Assembly: GCA_004168015.1 (NCBI GenBank)
Contig: SEYW01000001.1
Span: 310,001 to 374,000 of the forward strand
Direction: 5' to 3'
DNA from: Methylolobus aquaticus
GTDB taxonomy: Bacteria > Pseudomonadota > Gammaproteobacteria > Methylococcales > Methylococcaceae
DNA: 64,000 nucleotides
Position numbers and translations under genes: made by a program
The notes under the pieces: generated by a model
What the model was told of the DNA's origin: nothing
The model's database searches: none
Seen by the model: only the letters and a program-made list of their open reading frames with translations
Shown: in pieces, positions 1 to 8,694 of the stretch
Layout: the number at the start of each line of letters is the position of its first letter
Position numbering within the stretch: position 1 is the stretch's first letter

Positions 1-1724
1 TCCGCTTCCTCGGCACCGATGCTGCGACTGATGATCTGGAACGGTTCTTCGTGCAAGTGGATTGGATGAGCCATGGACATCATCATCCCCATGCCTCCCA
101 TGCCTCCCATGCCTCCCATGCCTCCCATGCCTCCCATGCCACCCCCGCCTGATTTTCCCTCGCCGCCATGTTGCATTCCGCCCATTCCGCCCATTCCGCC
201 CATTCCGTGCTGCATTCCGCCGCCGGGCATCTGATCCGGCTTACTTTCGCCCGCATGGCCACCGGGTTTCGCCTCGCCGCCCGACGCACCGCCCCCGTGA
301 CCGCCCTCGCCACCGTGAGCGTGGAAGATCTGAACCAGTTGCAGCGTGTTGAACGGGATACGCTCGCTGGGCAGGAAGTCGTTGGGGGCGTAAGGCCGTC
401 CGTTCAGCAGCATTGCACCCGGTGCCTCGGAAATTCCGAGTGGGACGGGGTTGTTTGGATTTGCGGTGTCCTCGATGCGGAGATGGGTGAATTTGCTGAG
501 TTGCGTTGGCAGGCTCGGGCTCTCGCTGACTTTGCGGGTTACCCGCACGGTGAAAATCGGGTAATCGCTGCCGACCGGAAGCTGGCTCCCCATCATGCCC
601 ATGCCACCCATGCCCATTCCGCCACCCATACCGTGGCCGCCACCGTCCATGGATTTTCCGTCACCGCCGTGGCGCATGCCGCCCATCATGCCCATACCCA
701 TGCCACCGCCCATCATGCCCATGCCCATCTTAGGCAGCACCCCGGTGAAGGGCCGGCTCCGCATCACGAGTTGTGAGCCCACCGGGCGTCCGCTGAAATC
801 GGCCCAGATGTCGAGCCGTTCGCCGGGGCCGAGCATCAGATAAGGCTTGGTCTCCGGCGTCTCGAGCAGACCTCCATCCACACCGATCACGGTCAACGGT
901 GATCCGTCGTCCCAGGCGAGCTTGTAAATGCGGGCATTGGATCCATTGAGGACGCGAAGCCGGTAGGCTCGGGTGGCGACGTCGACACTGAAATCCGGCC
1001 TTCCGTTGACCAGGATCCGATTGCCGTGGAAGCCCATCATGCGGTCATGCATGCTGCGCGCGTAAACCAACTGGTTCTGATCGTCAAACAGCCGGTCCTG
1101 AATCACGATTGGGATCTCGTATTCACCTGCCGGCAGTCCCAGCTTCTGCTCCTCGGGATCGCTCACCAGCATCGCGCCGGCCAGTCCCTGATAGACCTGT
1201 CGCCCAGTGATGCCATGGGTATGCGGGTGATACAGAATCATGCTCGCCCGGTTGCGCATTTCAAACTCGTAGACGAAGGTCTGTCCCTTGTCCAGTGCGT
1301 AAACCGGGTGACCGTCCATCAAGGCCGGCACATTCAAGCCATGCCAGTGCGTGATCGTTGGTTCGTCGAGTTCGTTGCGCAGATGGATCCGGATCTTCTG
1401 CCCGTTCTGGAAGCGCATCAGCGGTCCGAGGTATGAACCCGGCAGCACGGCCAGCGAATTCTCGGGGCCGTTCACCAGCCGACCGATGTATTGCTGTACG
1501 CGGGTTGCCTGCCCGGGCAGGATCGATACCGTACCGGGCCGGCAGAGCAATTCCAGCTCCACATCCGGCTTGAAGTCGGGCGAAGCCCGGTTGGGTGCCA
1601 TTCTGGGCATGTCGCCCATGCCCTCCATGGCGCGGAGCCACGTTGGCAGGCCGGCATAAGCCATCAGGCTGAGACCGCTTTGGTACAGGAAACGGCGGCG
1701 GGAAACACTGTTGGGATTGCGCAT
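1..1724 (-). CDS. Multicopper oxidase with Tat signal and Met/His-rich insert (3' end beyond window)
   Basis: Copper-dependent oxidase, probably periplasmic, of the CueO/CopA/laccase type. It starts at 1724 behind a perfect AGGAGG, 5 nt before ATG, and reads open to the window edge, so roughly the last few dozen residues are missing. The N-terminus has SRRRFL, a twin-arginine export motif. Copper ligand motifs are HWHG (126-129), HPHTH (166-170) and, near the left edge, HPIHLH. Two Met/Gly/His-rich stretches lie in the second half; the last is built of tandem GGM units just before the C-terminal copper site. Met-rich loops in CueO bind Cu(I), so copper tolerance is a reasonable inference, though manganese or other metal oxidation is possible. 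The final HCH copper site lies outside the window. Confidence 0.88.
   Translation of the reverse strand, partial: MRNPNSVSRRRFLYQSGLSLMAYAGLPTWLRAMEGMGDMPRMAPNRASPDFKPDVELELLCRPGTVSILPGQATRVQQYIGRLVNGPENSLAVLPGSYLGPLMRFQNGQKIRIHLRNELDEPTITHWHGLNVPALMDGHPVYALDKGQTFVYEFEMRNRASMILYHPHTHGITGRQVYQGLAGAMLVSDPEEQKLGLPAGEYEIPIVIQDRLFDDQNQLVYARSMHDRMMGFHGNRILVNGRPDFSVDVATRAYRLRVLNGSNARIYKLAWDDGSPLTVIGVDGGLLETPETKPYLMLGPGERLDIWADFSGRPVGSQLVMRSRPFTGVLPKMGMGMMGGGMGMGMMGGMRHGGDGKSMDGGGHGMGGGMGMGGMGMMGSQLPVGSDYPIFTVRVTRKVSESPSLPTQLSKFTHLRIEDTANPNNPVPLGISEAPGAMLLNGRPYAPNDFLPSERIPFNTLQLVQIFHAHGGEGGHGGGASGGEAKPGGHAGESKPDQMPGGGMQHGMGGMGGMGGMQHGGEGKSGGGGMGGMGGMGGMGGMGGMGMMMSMAHPIHLHEEPFQIISRSIGAEEA
91..207 (-). 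repeat. Tandem 9-nt repeats coding Gly-Gly-Met and related units
   Basis: Positions 91-140 hold about 5.5 copies of the 9-nt unit ATGCCTCCC, and 174-207 hold nearly four copies of CATTCCGCC. On the coding (minus) strand both give in-frame Gly-Gly-Met units inside the multicopper oxidase. The DNA copies are almost identical, so copy number could vary by slippage without breaking the frame, because the unit is a multiple of three. Confidence 0.85.
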
Positions 1725-1764
1725 ATAACCTCCTCGGACGTCATCGTCTCTTTTCGGTGGCCGC

Positions 1765-1912
1765 ACCCCATGGATGGGGTCCGGTGTCTGAAGTCCTTCT
1801 CGGCCGCGATCGCCGCCGGAGAGAACGACTGTTGGAACCTGACGGCGCAAGTATTAGCCTGAACTTATGCCGTGTCCATACCCGCCGTATCGGCGGTCAC
1901 GCGTGTCACGCG
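1765..1912. promoter_or_regulatory. Palindrome-rich region upstream of the multicopper oxidase
   Basis: The 319-nt gap between the oxidase start (1724) and the kinase stop (2044) has no convincing gene. It holds three perfect inverted repeats: 1765-1780 (ACCCCAT, 2-nt centre), 1882-1896 (CCGCCG, centre TAT) and 1900-1912 (CGCGTG, 1-nt centre). They are candidate operator or leader structures for the oxidase. I saw no clear CueR or CopR box and no strong -35/-10 pair. Confidence 0.3.
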
Positions 1913-2043
1913 CGAGCACTTTACGCTGACCGGTACACCCGTTCGAAGCGAGCGGAGAACCCAGATCTCGTGGAACCCGAGACCTATCCAGCAGGCCCGG
2001 CTCGACGCAGACCGTCGGCCGACGAGCGGACAACCTGATGGCA

Positions 2044-4407
2044 TCATCGGAACATCGCGTCGTCGCCACCACCACAACCTCTAGGCCCAAGCCAGCGCGA
2101 CAGAGCCAAGCGCAACTGCTCTCCGCGCACCGGCTTCGTCAGGTAATCATCCATGCCGGAGGCGAGACACCGCTCGCGGTCGCCCGGCAAGGCATGCGCC
2201 GTCAGCGCAATCACCGGCACTGCGTGGTCGAGTACTCGGGACCCGGGATCGCGAATGATTTCCGTCGTCTGGTAACCGTCGAGCTCGGGCATCTGGCAGT
2301 CCATCAGGATCACGTCGTAGCGGCGCTGCGCGAGTGCCTCGAGGCACTCGCGGCCATTGATGACGGCGTCGACGCGATGGCCCAGACGACCCAGTAGGGC
2401 CAGCAACACGGTCCGATTGACCGGATTGTCTTCGACGAGCAGGACCCTGGCAGATGGGAGCGCGCCGTCTCCGTCCGGCTTCTGCCGATCGCCGAGCAAG
2501 GTGGCTGCGGCCGCCGCCCTGCTCTTGCCGAAGATCGCAGTGAACCAAAACGTCGAGCCGTGCCCCAAATCGCTGACAACGCCGGATTCGCCCTGCATCA
2601 GGGTGACCAGTCGACGACTGATCGCCAAGCCCAGACCGGTCCCGCCGAACCGGCGGGTCGTCGAGCTGTCGACCTGCACGAACGGGCTGAAGAGGGTCGC
2701 CAGCCGGTCGCTCGGTATGCCTATACCCGTGTTCGAAACCGTAAAACGGAGTTTCACCGAATCATCTGCTGAGGACTCCAGGCTAACGCGCAACACGATA
2801 TCGCCCTGCTCGGTAAACTTGATCGCATTGCCGATGAGATTCATTAGAATCTGCCGGAGACGGACCGGATCGCCGACCAGTTGATCGGGCAAATCCGGCT
2901 CCAGGTCGCAACGCACCTGCAACGGCTTGGTGGCTATCTCGACGCTGAACAGGCGAAGCACGGCAAGAGCCTGCTCGCGTGGCGAGAAAGCGACATGCTC
3001 GAGTTCGAGTTTGCCGGCCTCGACCTTCGAAAAATCCAGGACATCGTTGACCACGGCCAGCAGCGCCTCACCGCTGGTCTGGATGATGTCGAGATACTCC
3101 CGCTGCGACGGCAGGATATCGCCCGCCGACAGCAGCTCAGTCGCACTCAGGATGCCGTTCAGCGGCGTCCGAATCTCATGGCTCATGTTCGCCAGAAATT
3201 CGGACTTGGCAACGCTGGCTTTTTCTGCGGCTTCCTTGGCCCGATGTAGGGCTTCCTGGGTCCGCAGCCGCTCGGAAACGTCGACGATGGAACTCAGCAC
3301 CATCGGGCCTGCATCAGTCTCGATCGGGTTCAGGCCGATCTCCACAGGAAACGTCGATCCATCCTTGCGCTGCGCGAACAATTCGCGACCGCCGGCATTC
3401 ATGGGCCGAACGGCAGGCCGAGCCAGATAGGCCGCGCGGTTCCGTGCATGCTGCACCCGCTGCATCGTCGGCACCAGCATGTCCACGCCCTGCCCGACGA
3501 GTTCCTCACGCGAGTAACCGAACCAGGACTCTGCCTGCGCGTTCGCCAGCTGGATAACACCCCGCGCATCCACCAACAGCAAGGCATTCGCCGACGACTC
3601 CACGACCAGCCGAAGGCGCTGTTCCGCACGTTTGCGCTCGGTAATGTCGCGGCCCTCGGGCAGCAGATACGCGATTCGACCATCCAGGTCGGCGATGGGA
3701 GTGAGAGAAAACTCGATATGACGGATCGCACCATCAGCCGCCGGGTGTGTGGTCTCGAAGCGGGCGGCAACGCCGGACCTAGCGCGCTCGATCGCATCGT
3801 CCAGCTTTGCCTGCTCGTCGGTCGAATGATCCCACCAAGGCGTGTTTCGGAACGGTATGCCCAGCACCTGTGTGGCCTCGACGCCGGCAAAGCGCAATGC
3901 CGTCCGGTTGACATCAACCAGACAACCATCCAGATCGAGCAGCCCGATGAAGTGGGAACTGTTGTCAAGGATGGCGCGGTAACGCATCCGGGCCTCCCGG
4001 CGCTCCGCTTCGGCCTGCTTACGCGCGGAGACGTCGTGCAGCGAACCGACCACCCCGCCTGAGTCGAGGCGAGAGGCAACCGCTTCGAACACGAGCGCCC
4101 CACCTAGGGCATTCGAGACGCGGATCTCCGCATGTCCCGCCCCAGGACATAAGCAGGACGGTAGCGCATCCCACAGACTCCTGTCCTGGTCGACAACGAA
4201 CTCCGCGAGGGCGCGGCCGAGACAGCTATCCCGAGGGTATTTGAGGATCCGCTCCCAGGCTGCGTTCAGAAAGACGATCCGCCCCTGGGCATCGGTCTCG
4301 AAAACGATTTCCCGCAATTGGTCCAGACGCGAGCGGGCAGCGTCCTCCGCCGCCGCGAGTGCTTCGATGAGCCGGTGTCGGGCCTGGATCCCCAGTTCAT
4401 CCTGCAT
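2044..4407 (-). CDS. Hybrid sensor histidine kinase with three PAS domains and a receiver
   Basis: Predicted cytosolic hybrid kinase of 787 residues with no membrane segment. Order: short helical N-terminus (1-30), PAS 1 (about 31-130), PAS 2 (145-258), PAS 3 (262-380), HisKA with the phospho-acceptor His410 in SHEIRTPLNG, HATPase with a GTGLGL box near 590, then a receiver whose phospho-acceptor is Asp703 in ILMDCQMPELDG. There is no Hpt domain, so the receiver may act within the protein or pass phosphate to a separate Hpt. It starts 18 nt after the isochorismatase-like gene, suggesting co-transcription. The NarL-type regulator at 5386 is the nearest candidate partner, but it is divergent. 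The signal is unknown; PAS domains often sense redox state, oxygen or small ligands. Confidence 0.9.
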   Translation of the reverse strand: MQDELGIQARHRLIEALAAAEDAARSRLDQLREIVFETDAQGRIVFLNAAWERILKYPRDSCLGRALAEFVVDQDRSLWDALPSCLCPGAGHAEIRVSNALGGALVFEAVASRLDSGGVVGSLHDVSARKQAEAERREARMRYRAILDNSSHFIGLLDLDGCLVDVNRTALRFAGVEATQVLGIPFRNTPWWDHSTDEQAKLDDAIERARSGVAARFETTHPAADGAIRHIEFSLTPIADLDGRIAYLLPEGRDITERKRAEQRLRLVVESSANALLLVDARGVIQLANAQAESWFGYSREELVGQGVDMLVPTMQRVQHARNRAAYLARPAVRPMNAGGRELFAQRKDGSTFPVEIGLNPIETDAGPMVLSSIVDVSERLRTQEALHRAKEAAEKASVAKSEFLANMSHEIRTPLNGILSATELLSAGDILPSQREYLDIIQTSGEALLAVVNDVLDFSKVEAGKLELEHVAFSPREQALAVLRLFSVEIATKPLQVRCDLEPDLPDQLVGDPVRLRQILMNLIGNAIKFTEQGDIVLRVSLESSADDSVKLRFTVSNTGIGIPSDRLATLFSPFVQVDSSTTRRFGGTGLGLAISRRLVTLMQGESGVVSDLGHGSTFWFTAIFGKSRAAAAATLLGDRQKPDGDGALPSARVLLVEDNPVNRTVLLALLGRLGHRVDAVINGRECLEALAQRRYDVILMDCQMPELDGYQTTEIIRDPGSRVLDHAVPVIALTAHALPGDRERCLASGMDDYLTKPVRGEQLRLALSRWLGPRGCGGGDDAMFR

Positions 4408-4425
4408 GGCAATTCCCGGGCAGCG

Positions 4426-5034
4426 CTAACGGCCGTGCAGCAGTTCGCCGACCAGTTCGCGGCTGGTCATCACGCGCGCGTAAAGAGGGTAAATCTGGGT
4501 GACGTAAAAATCCTGCTCGACCAGGGTACGTCCGGACACGCAGTCGGACAGCACGGTTACACGATAACCCCTTTCGAAAGCGGCGCGGCCGGTGGAATCG
4601 ATGCAGATTGAGGCCACGACCCCGCACAACACGACATCGGTGATCCCTCTTGCGGCGAGTACCTCGTCGAGTTCGGTGTTGGAGAAAGCGTTCAGACCTC
4701 GCTTTCCGGGCACCTCGAGCAGCCGGTCACCATAATGGAGCAATTCCGGGATGGTGGCACCGCCGGTCGAGCCAGCCCGAAAGGCGCCCGCATCCCGGAT
4801 GGTGCGGAGGATACCGACGGGCTCGATCAGTTCCTCATAGTCCGGAGTAAACAGTATAGGCGTCGTGATCATCAGCGCCCGCGTAGCGGCCAGGGCATCG
4901 ATCACGAACAGCGTATTGTCGAGGGTATGTATCACCTGCGCCGGCTTCTCGATGACCGCATGCAGCGCACCATCCGGCGAAAAGTAGTCATTCTGGTAAC
5001 CGACCAACAGGATGGCGGTCGTATTGGCATCCAT
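4426..5034 (-). CDS. Isochorismatase-like cysteine hydrolase
   Basis: Cytosolic cysteine hydrolase of 202 residues. The family triad is visible: Asp16 in YQNDYF, Lys111 in PGKRG and the nucleophile Cys144 in VASICID. Family members hydrolyse amides or vinyl ethers (nicotinamidase, isochorismatase, N-carbamoyl compounds); the substrate here cannot be read from sequence. An upstream in-frame start exists at 5307, but residues before Met at 5034 do not look like the family, and a promoter at 5125-5153 would lie inside the longer version, so 5034 is preferred. It leads the hybrid kinase gene by 18 nt. Confidence 0.82.
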   Translation of the reverse strand: MDANTTAILLVGYQNDYFSPDGALHAVIEKPAQVIHTLDNTLFVIDALAATRALMITTPILFTPDYEELIEPVGILRTIRDAGAFRAGSTGGATIPELLHYGDRLLEVPGKRGLNAFSNTELDEVLAARGITDVVLCGVVASICIDSTGRAAFERGYRVTVLSDCVSGRTLVEQDFYVTQIYPLYARVMTSRELVGELLHGR

Positions 5035-5124
5035 GGCAGTACCCCGTTCGGCTGTTATGGCGTGGGTGCGGCTTGCGCGATGCAGAACCCAGGCCCTGTT
5101 GTACCGCGGGGCGCAAACGTCGCG

Positions 5125-5153
5125 ATTATGGGTCGCGCTCCCGGAGCGGTCAA
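5125..5153 (-). promoter_or_regulatory. Sigma-70-type promoter for the isochorismatase-like gene and kinase
   Basis: On the minus strand TTGACC (5148-5153) and CATAAT (5125-5130) are separated by exactly 17 nt. Transcription would start near 5118, giving a leader of about 84 nt before the ATG at 5034. The rest of the 351-nt divergent gap (5035-5385) shows no gene and no clear promoter for the plus-strand regulator. Confidence 0.45.
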
Positions 5154-5385
5154 CGGTCCCTTTCGGCGCCCCCTTGACCTGTCCCATACCCGCCAACGGC
5201 AGCAGAACCGCAGGAGCTTCCGGTGCCGAGTGGCACGGACCGTTGGACCTGCAAGCGAGATGAGGGAGAACGAGAGGGGTCGATCCCGGGCACCTGCCGC
5301 GGTGCAAAGGGGGTACCTCGGTAGCAATGAAAGTGGATTGCGGTTAGGGTAGGTTAGGCGTCTCCCTGGCCGCTCCGAGTCACTC

Positions 5386-6108
5386 ATGCGCATTCTTATT
5401 ATCGATGACCATCCGGTTTTTCGGGCAGGCCTGGAAACGCTGCTGCACCAGTTGGATCCATCGGTCGAGGTCATTCATGCCGGGAACTGCAGCGACGGAC
5501 TCCGGGCCAGCCGGAACGGCGCGCTGAACCTGGCGTTCCTCGACCTGAACTTACCCGACGGCCGGGATCTCGGCTGCCTGCGGGCCCTGAAGGCTGCGCG
5601 CCCAACACTGCCGGTGGTGCTGATCTCGGGAGACCGAACCGGCCGCGAGGTAATCGAACAGGCCCTCGAATTGGGGGCCATGGGCTTCGTCCCGAAATCC
5701 GAGGATGCCGATGCGATCATCGCCGCGCTGCAATCAGCCCTGGCCGGCGGGGTATTCCTGCCAGCGCAGTTCGCCTCCGGACGGACTGAACACCCGCCGC
5801 GTCGCTGCATCAGCCCCGGCCCGATGCCGAGCCACGGTTCCATCACCGCTGCGGTCGACCCGGTCCACTTCGGCATCACCAAACGTCAGGCAGAAGTGCT
5901 GCGTTATGTCGTGCAGGGCTGGCCCAACAAGCATATCGCCAACAAACTGGGCATTTCCGTACCCGTCGTCAAGAAGCACGTCAGCGATCTGCTGGCGCAT
6001 TTCCGGGTGGTCAGCCGCACCCAGTTGGTCGCGCTGATTGCTGCACAGGGCGTAACGTTCGGCCCGCCAGAACCAAGCGATGCCCGGGATGAGGCAGCGG
6101 CCCGCTGA
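5386..6108 (+). CDS. NarL/FixJ-type response regulator
   Basis: Response regulator of 240 residues. The N-terminal receiver has the acidic pair in IIDDHP, phospho-acceptor Asp53 in FLDLNLPDG, and the conserved Lys in FVPKS. A linker of about 25 residues leads to a LuxR-type helix-turn-helix (about 165-225, with TKRQAEVLR and NKHIANKLGIS). It is transcribed away from the isochorismatase/kinase pair. It may be the output partner of the hybrid kinase, but no target can be named. The Shine-Dalgarno upstream is weak. Confidence 0.9.
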   Translation: MRILIIDDHPVFRAGLETLLHQLDPSVEVIHAGNCSDGLRASRNGALNLAFLDLNLPDGRDLGCLRALKAARPTLPVVLISGDRTGREVIEQALELGAMGFVPKSEDADAIIAALQSALAGGVFLPAQFASGRTEHPPRRCISPGPMPSHGSITAAVDPVHFGITKRQAEVLRYVVQGWPNKHIANKLGISVPVVKKHVSDLLAHFRVVSRTQLVALIAAQGVTFGPPEPSDARDEAAAR

Positions 6109-6197
6109 GTGTCCCGGGTCCACTTCTTGGGACGCGATTCGGGTCCGGCAGCGACCGCGGCAACCCGATCCCGGACGCAACAGACTCTCAGGCGACG

Positions 6198-6785
6198 CTA
6201 AACCGCCTTTTTGTCGGTCGCCGGAGCTGAGGCCTCAACTCCGGCATGCTCTGGCGGGTGTAGCTTGACGAACACGTCGAACGCAAACCATAGGAAAAGC
6301 CAGCCCGGGACGGCCTCCACCATCAGGCCCTTTCGAGCGGTCGACCACAATCCAGCCGCGAGAAAGAGCAGCGGCAGTAACAGCTTGATGTCCAGTGACA
6401 AACCGGTCCAACGGCGAATGCGGCGGTTCAGATCCTCGGCGGCGCCGATGAAACCGGCCTCCGATATCCCCGAGCCGTTCACTGACGGAAGGTGGCCGAT
6501 GGACTCGACCATCACGTCCAGATCTTCCAGCAAACCGAGCACACCCGCCGTCCCGTGGCGTCCGTGGTCGTAATGCAAGGTCAGACTACCACTGACCGGA
6601 TTGACCTTGACCCGATGCACGCCGTCGCGCCCTTCCAAACGGCTCTTCAACCGCTCCAGCAAGCCAGCCAATTCATCACCGCGACGGAGCTTGATCCGCA
6701 GACGTCCTGGTACCAGGCTGGCAATGCGAGCGGAATGACGGCGATCGGGCGGTGTTGAGGTCATCTGGCTTCTTACCTTCGACAT
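6198..6785 (-). CDS. HMA-like domain protein with C-terminal membrane segments
   Basis: A 195-residue protein. The first about 100 residues (with LVPGRLRIKL and YDHGRHGTAGV) fit the HMA_2-type ferredoxin-like fold related to heavy-metal-associated domains, but there is no CxxC motif, so metal binding is doubtful. After about residue 130 come hydrophobic segments (LLLPLLFLAAGLW; GWLFLWFAFDVF), probably one hairpin in the inner membrane. Related domains occur in P-type ATPase neighbourhoods, but none is nearby. It is convergent with the response regulator and stands alone. Confidence 0.65.
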   Translation of the reverse strand: MSKVRSQMTSTPPDRRHSARIASLVPGRLRIKLRRGDELAGLLERLKSRLEGRDGVHRVKVNPVSGSLTLHYDHGRHGTAGVLGLLEDLDVMVESIGHLPSVNGSGISEAGFIGAAEDLNRRIRRWTGLSLDIKLLLPLLFLAAGLWSTARKGLMVEAVPGWLFLWFAFDVFVKLHPPEHAGVEASAPATDKKAV

Positions 6786-6883
6786 GTTTCAGCCGCGACC
6801 AACCCGGCTAGCGAACGCGCTCACTTCGGCCAAAGCGCATTGCGCGCGGAACGCCCCGACAGCGGGATCCCGCAACTGCGCGA

Positions 6884-7552
6884 TCAGATCCAGTCGGAGT
6901 CACTGGCACCGTCGTCCGTGTAGGGGTCGTCGGTGTCGTTGGCAAAAAAAGGACTTGCCTCAGGCTCCGACTGCTGCGAATCAGCAAATTCGGAGCTGTC
7001 TGTACCGTAGTAGTTGTTTATGATTGTCTGTTCCGTCAACTGCTCGCCCGTCGGATCCAGCCATGAGGACCCCATCCCGTGATGGTGTCCGAGCAGGCCT
7101 TCGAGCCCCTGGAACAAAAACGACCCGGCGACGACACCGGCTGCCGTCGTGGCCACATTGCCGAGGAAGCTGCCGCCACCCGCCATCGGCGCCGCGGTGA
7201 CGCCCGCGGGGCCCGACGAAGGAACGCGATAATGGCTGGCACCCGGGACCGCCACGCGGTCAGATGCCGGCTCGGATTGAGGCGCCCAGGGATTGCGCCC
7301 ACCCAGGAAGCTGTCCTCGCTGGCAACGGGGCCCACGCGTCGCGCCTGCTCCAGTTCGGCGATTCTCGCCTTGGCTGCATCCAATGCCTGCTCGACCAGC
7401 ATCGCCCGCTGCACCAGCAGATAGGCCGCGTCGGGCTGTCGGGCGGTCGCCTCCCGGATCAGGGAGTCGGCGTCGCGATCCTTGTCCGTCAGGCGCACTT
7501 CCGTCAACTGCTCCAGAAAACGGGACAAAGCTTGGCGTTCTTGGGAATTCAT
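6884..7552 (-). CDS. DUF2076-family protein
   Basis: A 222-residue protein with the family opening MNSQERQALSRFLEQL, a helical region to about residue 85 that includes LEQALDAAKARIAELE, a low-complexity linker, a small-residue hydrophobic stretch (GNVATTAAGVVAGSFLFQGLEGLLG) and an Asp/Ser-rich acidic tail ending in SDSDWI. The start at 7552 has GGAGA a few nt upstream; the longer frame to 7672 is not supported. The function of the family is unknown. The hydrophobic segment suggests membrane or envelope association. Confidence 0.7.
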   Translation of the reverse strand: MNSQERQALSRFLEQLTEVRLTDKDRDADSLIREATARQPDAAYLLVQRAMLVEQALDAAKARIAELEQARRVGPVASEDSFLGGRNPWAPQSEPASDRVAVPGASHYRVPSSGPAGVTAAPMAGGGSFLGNVATTAAGVVAGSFLFQGLEGLLGHHHGMGSSWLDPTGEQLTEQTIINNYYGTDSSEFADSQQSEPEASPFFANDTDDPYTDDGASDSDWI

Positions 7553-7690
7553 ACGGTCTCCGATTGACACGGTCTGCTGGTACTGGCTTGCATCGTTGGG
7601 GCGCCAGGCAGAAAAATCAAGCTCACGGAGACTGAGGCGCCCGATCCATGGTCCCGTTGAACACCCGAACACGGAGTGCCGCCCGGCGTT

Positions 7691-8020
7691 TCATATGCAG
7701 GAAGGCGGCTTAGGGAGACCGCCGATCCGGCACGCCAGCTTTAGCGGCCCGTCCGGAAACAATCGGTGAAGATAACGACTGTTGCCCTTATCGTCGCCGA
7801 GGGTCTTCTGGATTGCCTTGACGAACATCCGCATATTCGGCAGGTGGCGGTAACGCCGGTAATAATCCTGCATGAACCGGATGATCTCCCAATGGGCGTC
7901 GGTCAATTCGATCGCCACGTCGGCGGCGAGCACTGCGGCGACGCCGGCATCCCAGTCGGACGCATCGCGCAGAAAGCCGTCGTCTGTGGTCGCGATCTCC
8001 CGCACACCGACCGTCAGCAT
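7691..8020 (-). CDS. dsrC: DsrC/TusE-family sulfur carrier protein
   Basis: Small sulfur-carrier protein of 109 residues, the last gene of a four-gene operon. The C-terminal arm carries two cysteines, Cys97 and the penultimate Cys108, separated by ten residues (CRIGGLPKPPSC). DsrC proteins of sulfur metabolism use both cysteines to form a persulfide or trisulfide, whereas E. coli TusE relies on the penultimate one. The two-cysteine arm therefore favours a DsrC role, though tRNA 2-thiolation is not excluded. It starts 3 nt after the dsrH stop. No dsrAB lies in the window. Confidence 0.85.
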   Translation of the reverse strand: MLTVGVREIATTDDGFLRDASDWDAGVAAVLAADVAIELTDAHWEIIRFMQDYYRRYRHLPNMRMFVKAIQKTLGDDKGNSRYLHRLFPDGPLKLACRIGGLPKPPSCI

Positions 8021-8023
8021 CGT

Positions 8024-8332
8024 TCAACACCAGGTAACCGAGGTATCGCAAACGACCGTCAAATCGACGAAGCCCGCGAAATCAACCAACGTGGCGCGGG
8101 GGATCAGTTCCGATCCGGTCTGCCCCGCCGCGCTGGCGGACCCCACCAACACGCAGACCGCAACGTCCGCGGGCAGCGCTTCGAGCCGCGCCGCGTCGGC
8201 ATGTCCGCGCCGTGCCACGTCTGCAGCGCCGTCAATCAGCAGCAGCGCGTCGCCGCAGTTCAGGCTGGCCAGACACCGAGCAAGCGGCGGATCCACCTGG
8301 CTCGCCTGCGCCACGATATGCAGCACCCGCAT
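8024..8332 (-). CDS. dsrH: DsrH/TusB-family sulfur relay protein
   Basis: A 102-residue subunit of the DsrEFH/TusBCD heterohexamer that passes persulfide sulfur between carriers. It has the family opening MRVLHIV and a cysteine at position 20, matching the conserved Cys20 of DsrH. Its ATG overlaps the dsrF stop by one base (TGATG), implying translational coupling. Confidence 0.82.
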   Translation of the reverse strand: MRVLHIVAQASQVDPPLARCLASLNCGDALLLIDGAADVARRGHADAARLEALPADVAVCVLVGSASAAGQTGSELIPRATLVDFAGFVDLTVVCDTSVTWC

Positions 8333-8694
8333 CAGGCCACCTGTATCCGCTCGTGTTGCGTCATCAGATCAGGAATCCGGTCCTCGGCCAACATCGTCGC
8401 CGCAATCCGGCAATCGCGCTCCGACAAGCCACGAGCCTGCAACGACTCCACCCCCACGAAGACCTCCCGCACATCGTACAGATCGAGCGCACCCAGCATC
8501 GCCCAGGCCCGCTCATCACACGCGGACGCCGGCGTCGACAGCAGGTGCCGCACGCCCTCGTCAAGGAAAAGGACGCGGACTGGCTGATCGAAGGCCGCGA
8601 AGGTGAATACCATGTCGAGCGTCTCCGCCAGAGTGGAGCGGTCGCCCGGTCCAGTCCGAATCACGAACAGGAACTGGGGTACCGCTGGCATCAT
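8332..8694 (-). CDS. dsrF: DsrF/TusC-family sulfur relay protein
   Basis: A 120-residue subunit of the DsrEFH/TusBCD complex, recognised by the FLFVIRTGP opening, a central VRVLFLDEGV strand and its place between dsrE and dsrH. The start at 8694 overlaps the dsrE stop as ATGA. A much longer in-frame reading upstream runs through dsrE and is not credible. A second ATG follows immediately. Confidence 0.82.
   Translation of the reverse strand: MMPAVPQFLFVIRTGPGDRSTLAETLDMVFTFAAFDQPVRVLFLDEGVRHLLSTPASACDERAWAMLGALDLYDVREVFVGVESLQARGLSERDCRIAATMLAEDRIPDLMTQHERIQVA

Noticed and set aside
91-207. CRISPR-like or satellite array
   Set aside because: Units are 9 nt with no spacers and lie in frame inside a coding region.
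62-776. Plus-strand frames rich in Pro/Cys/His opposite the multicopper oxidase
   Set aside because: They are antisense to the GGM repeats; the repeated composition comes from the coding strand and there is no ribosome site.
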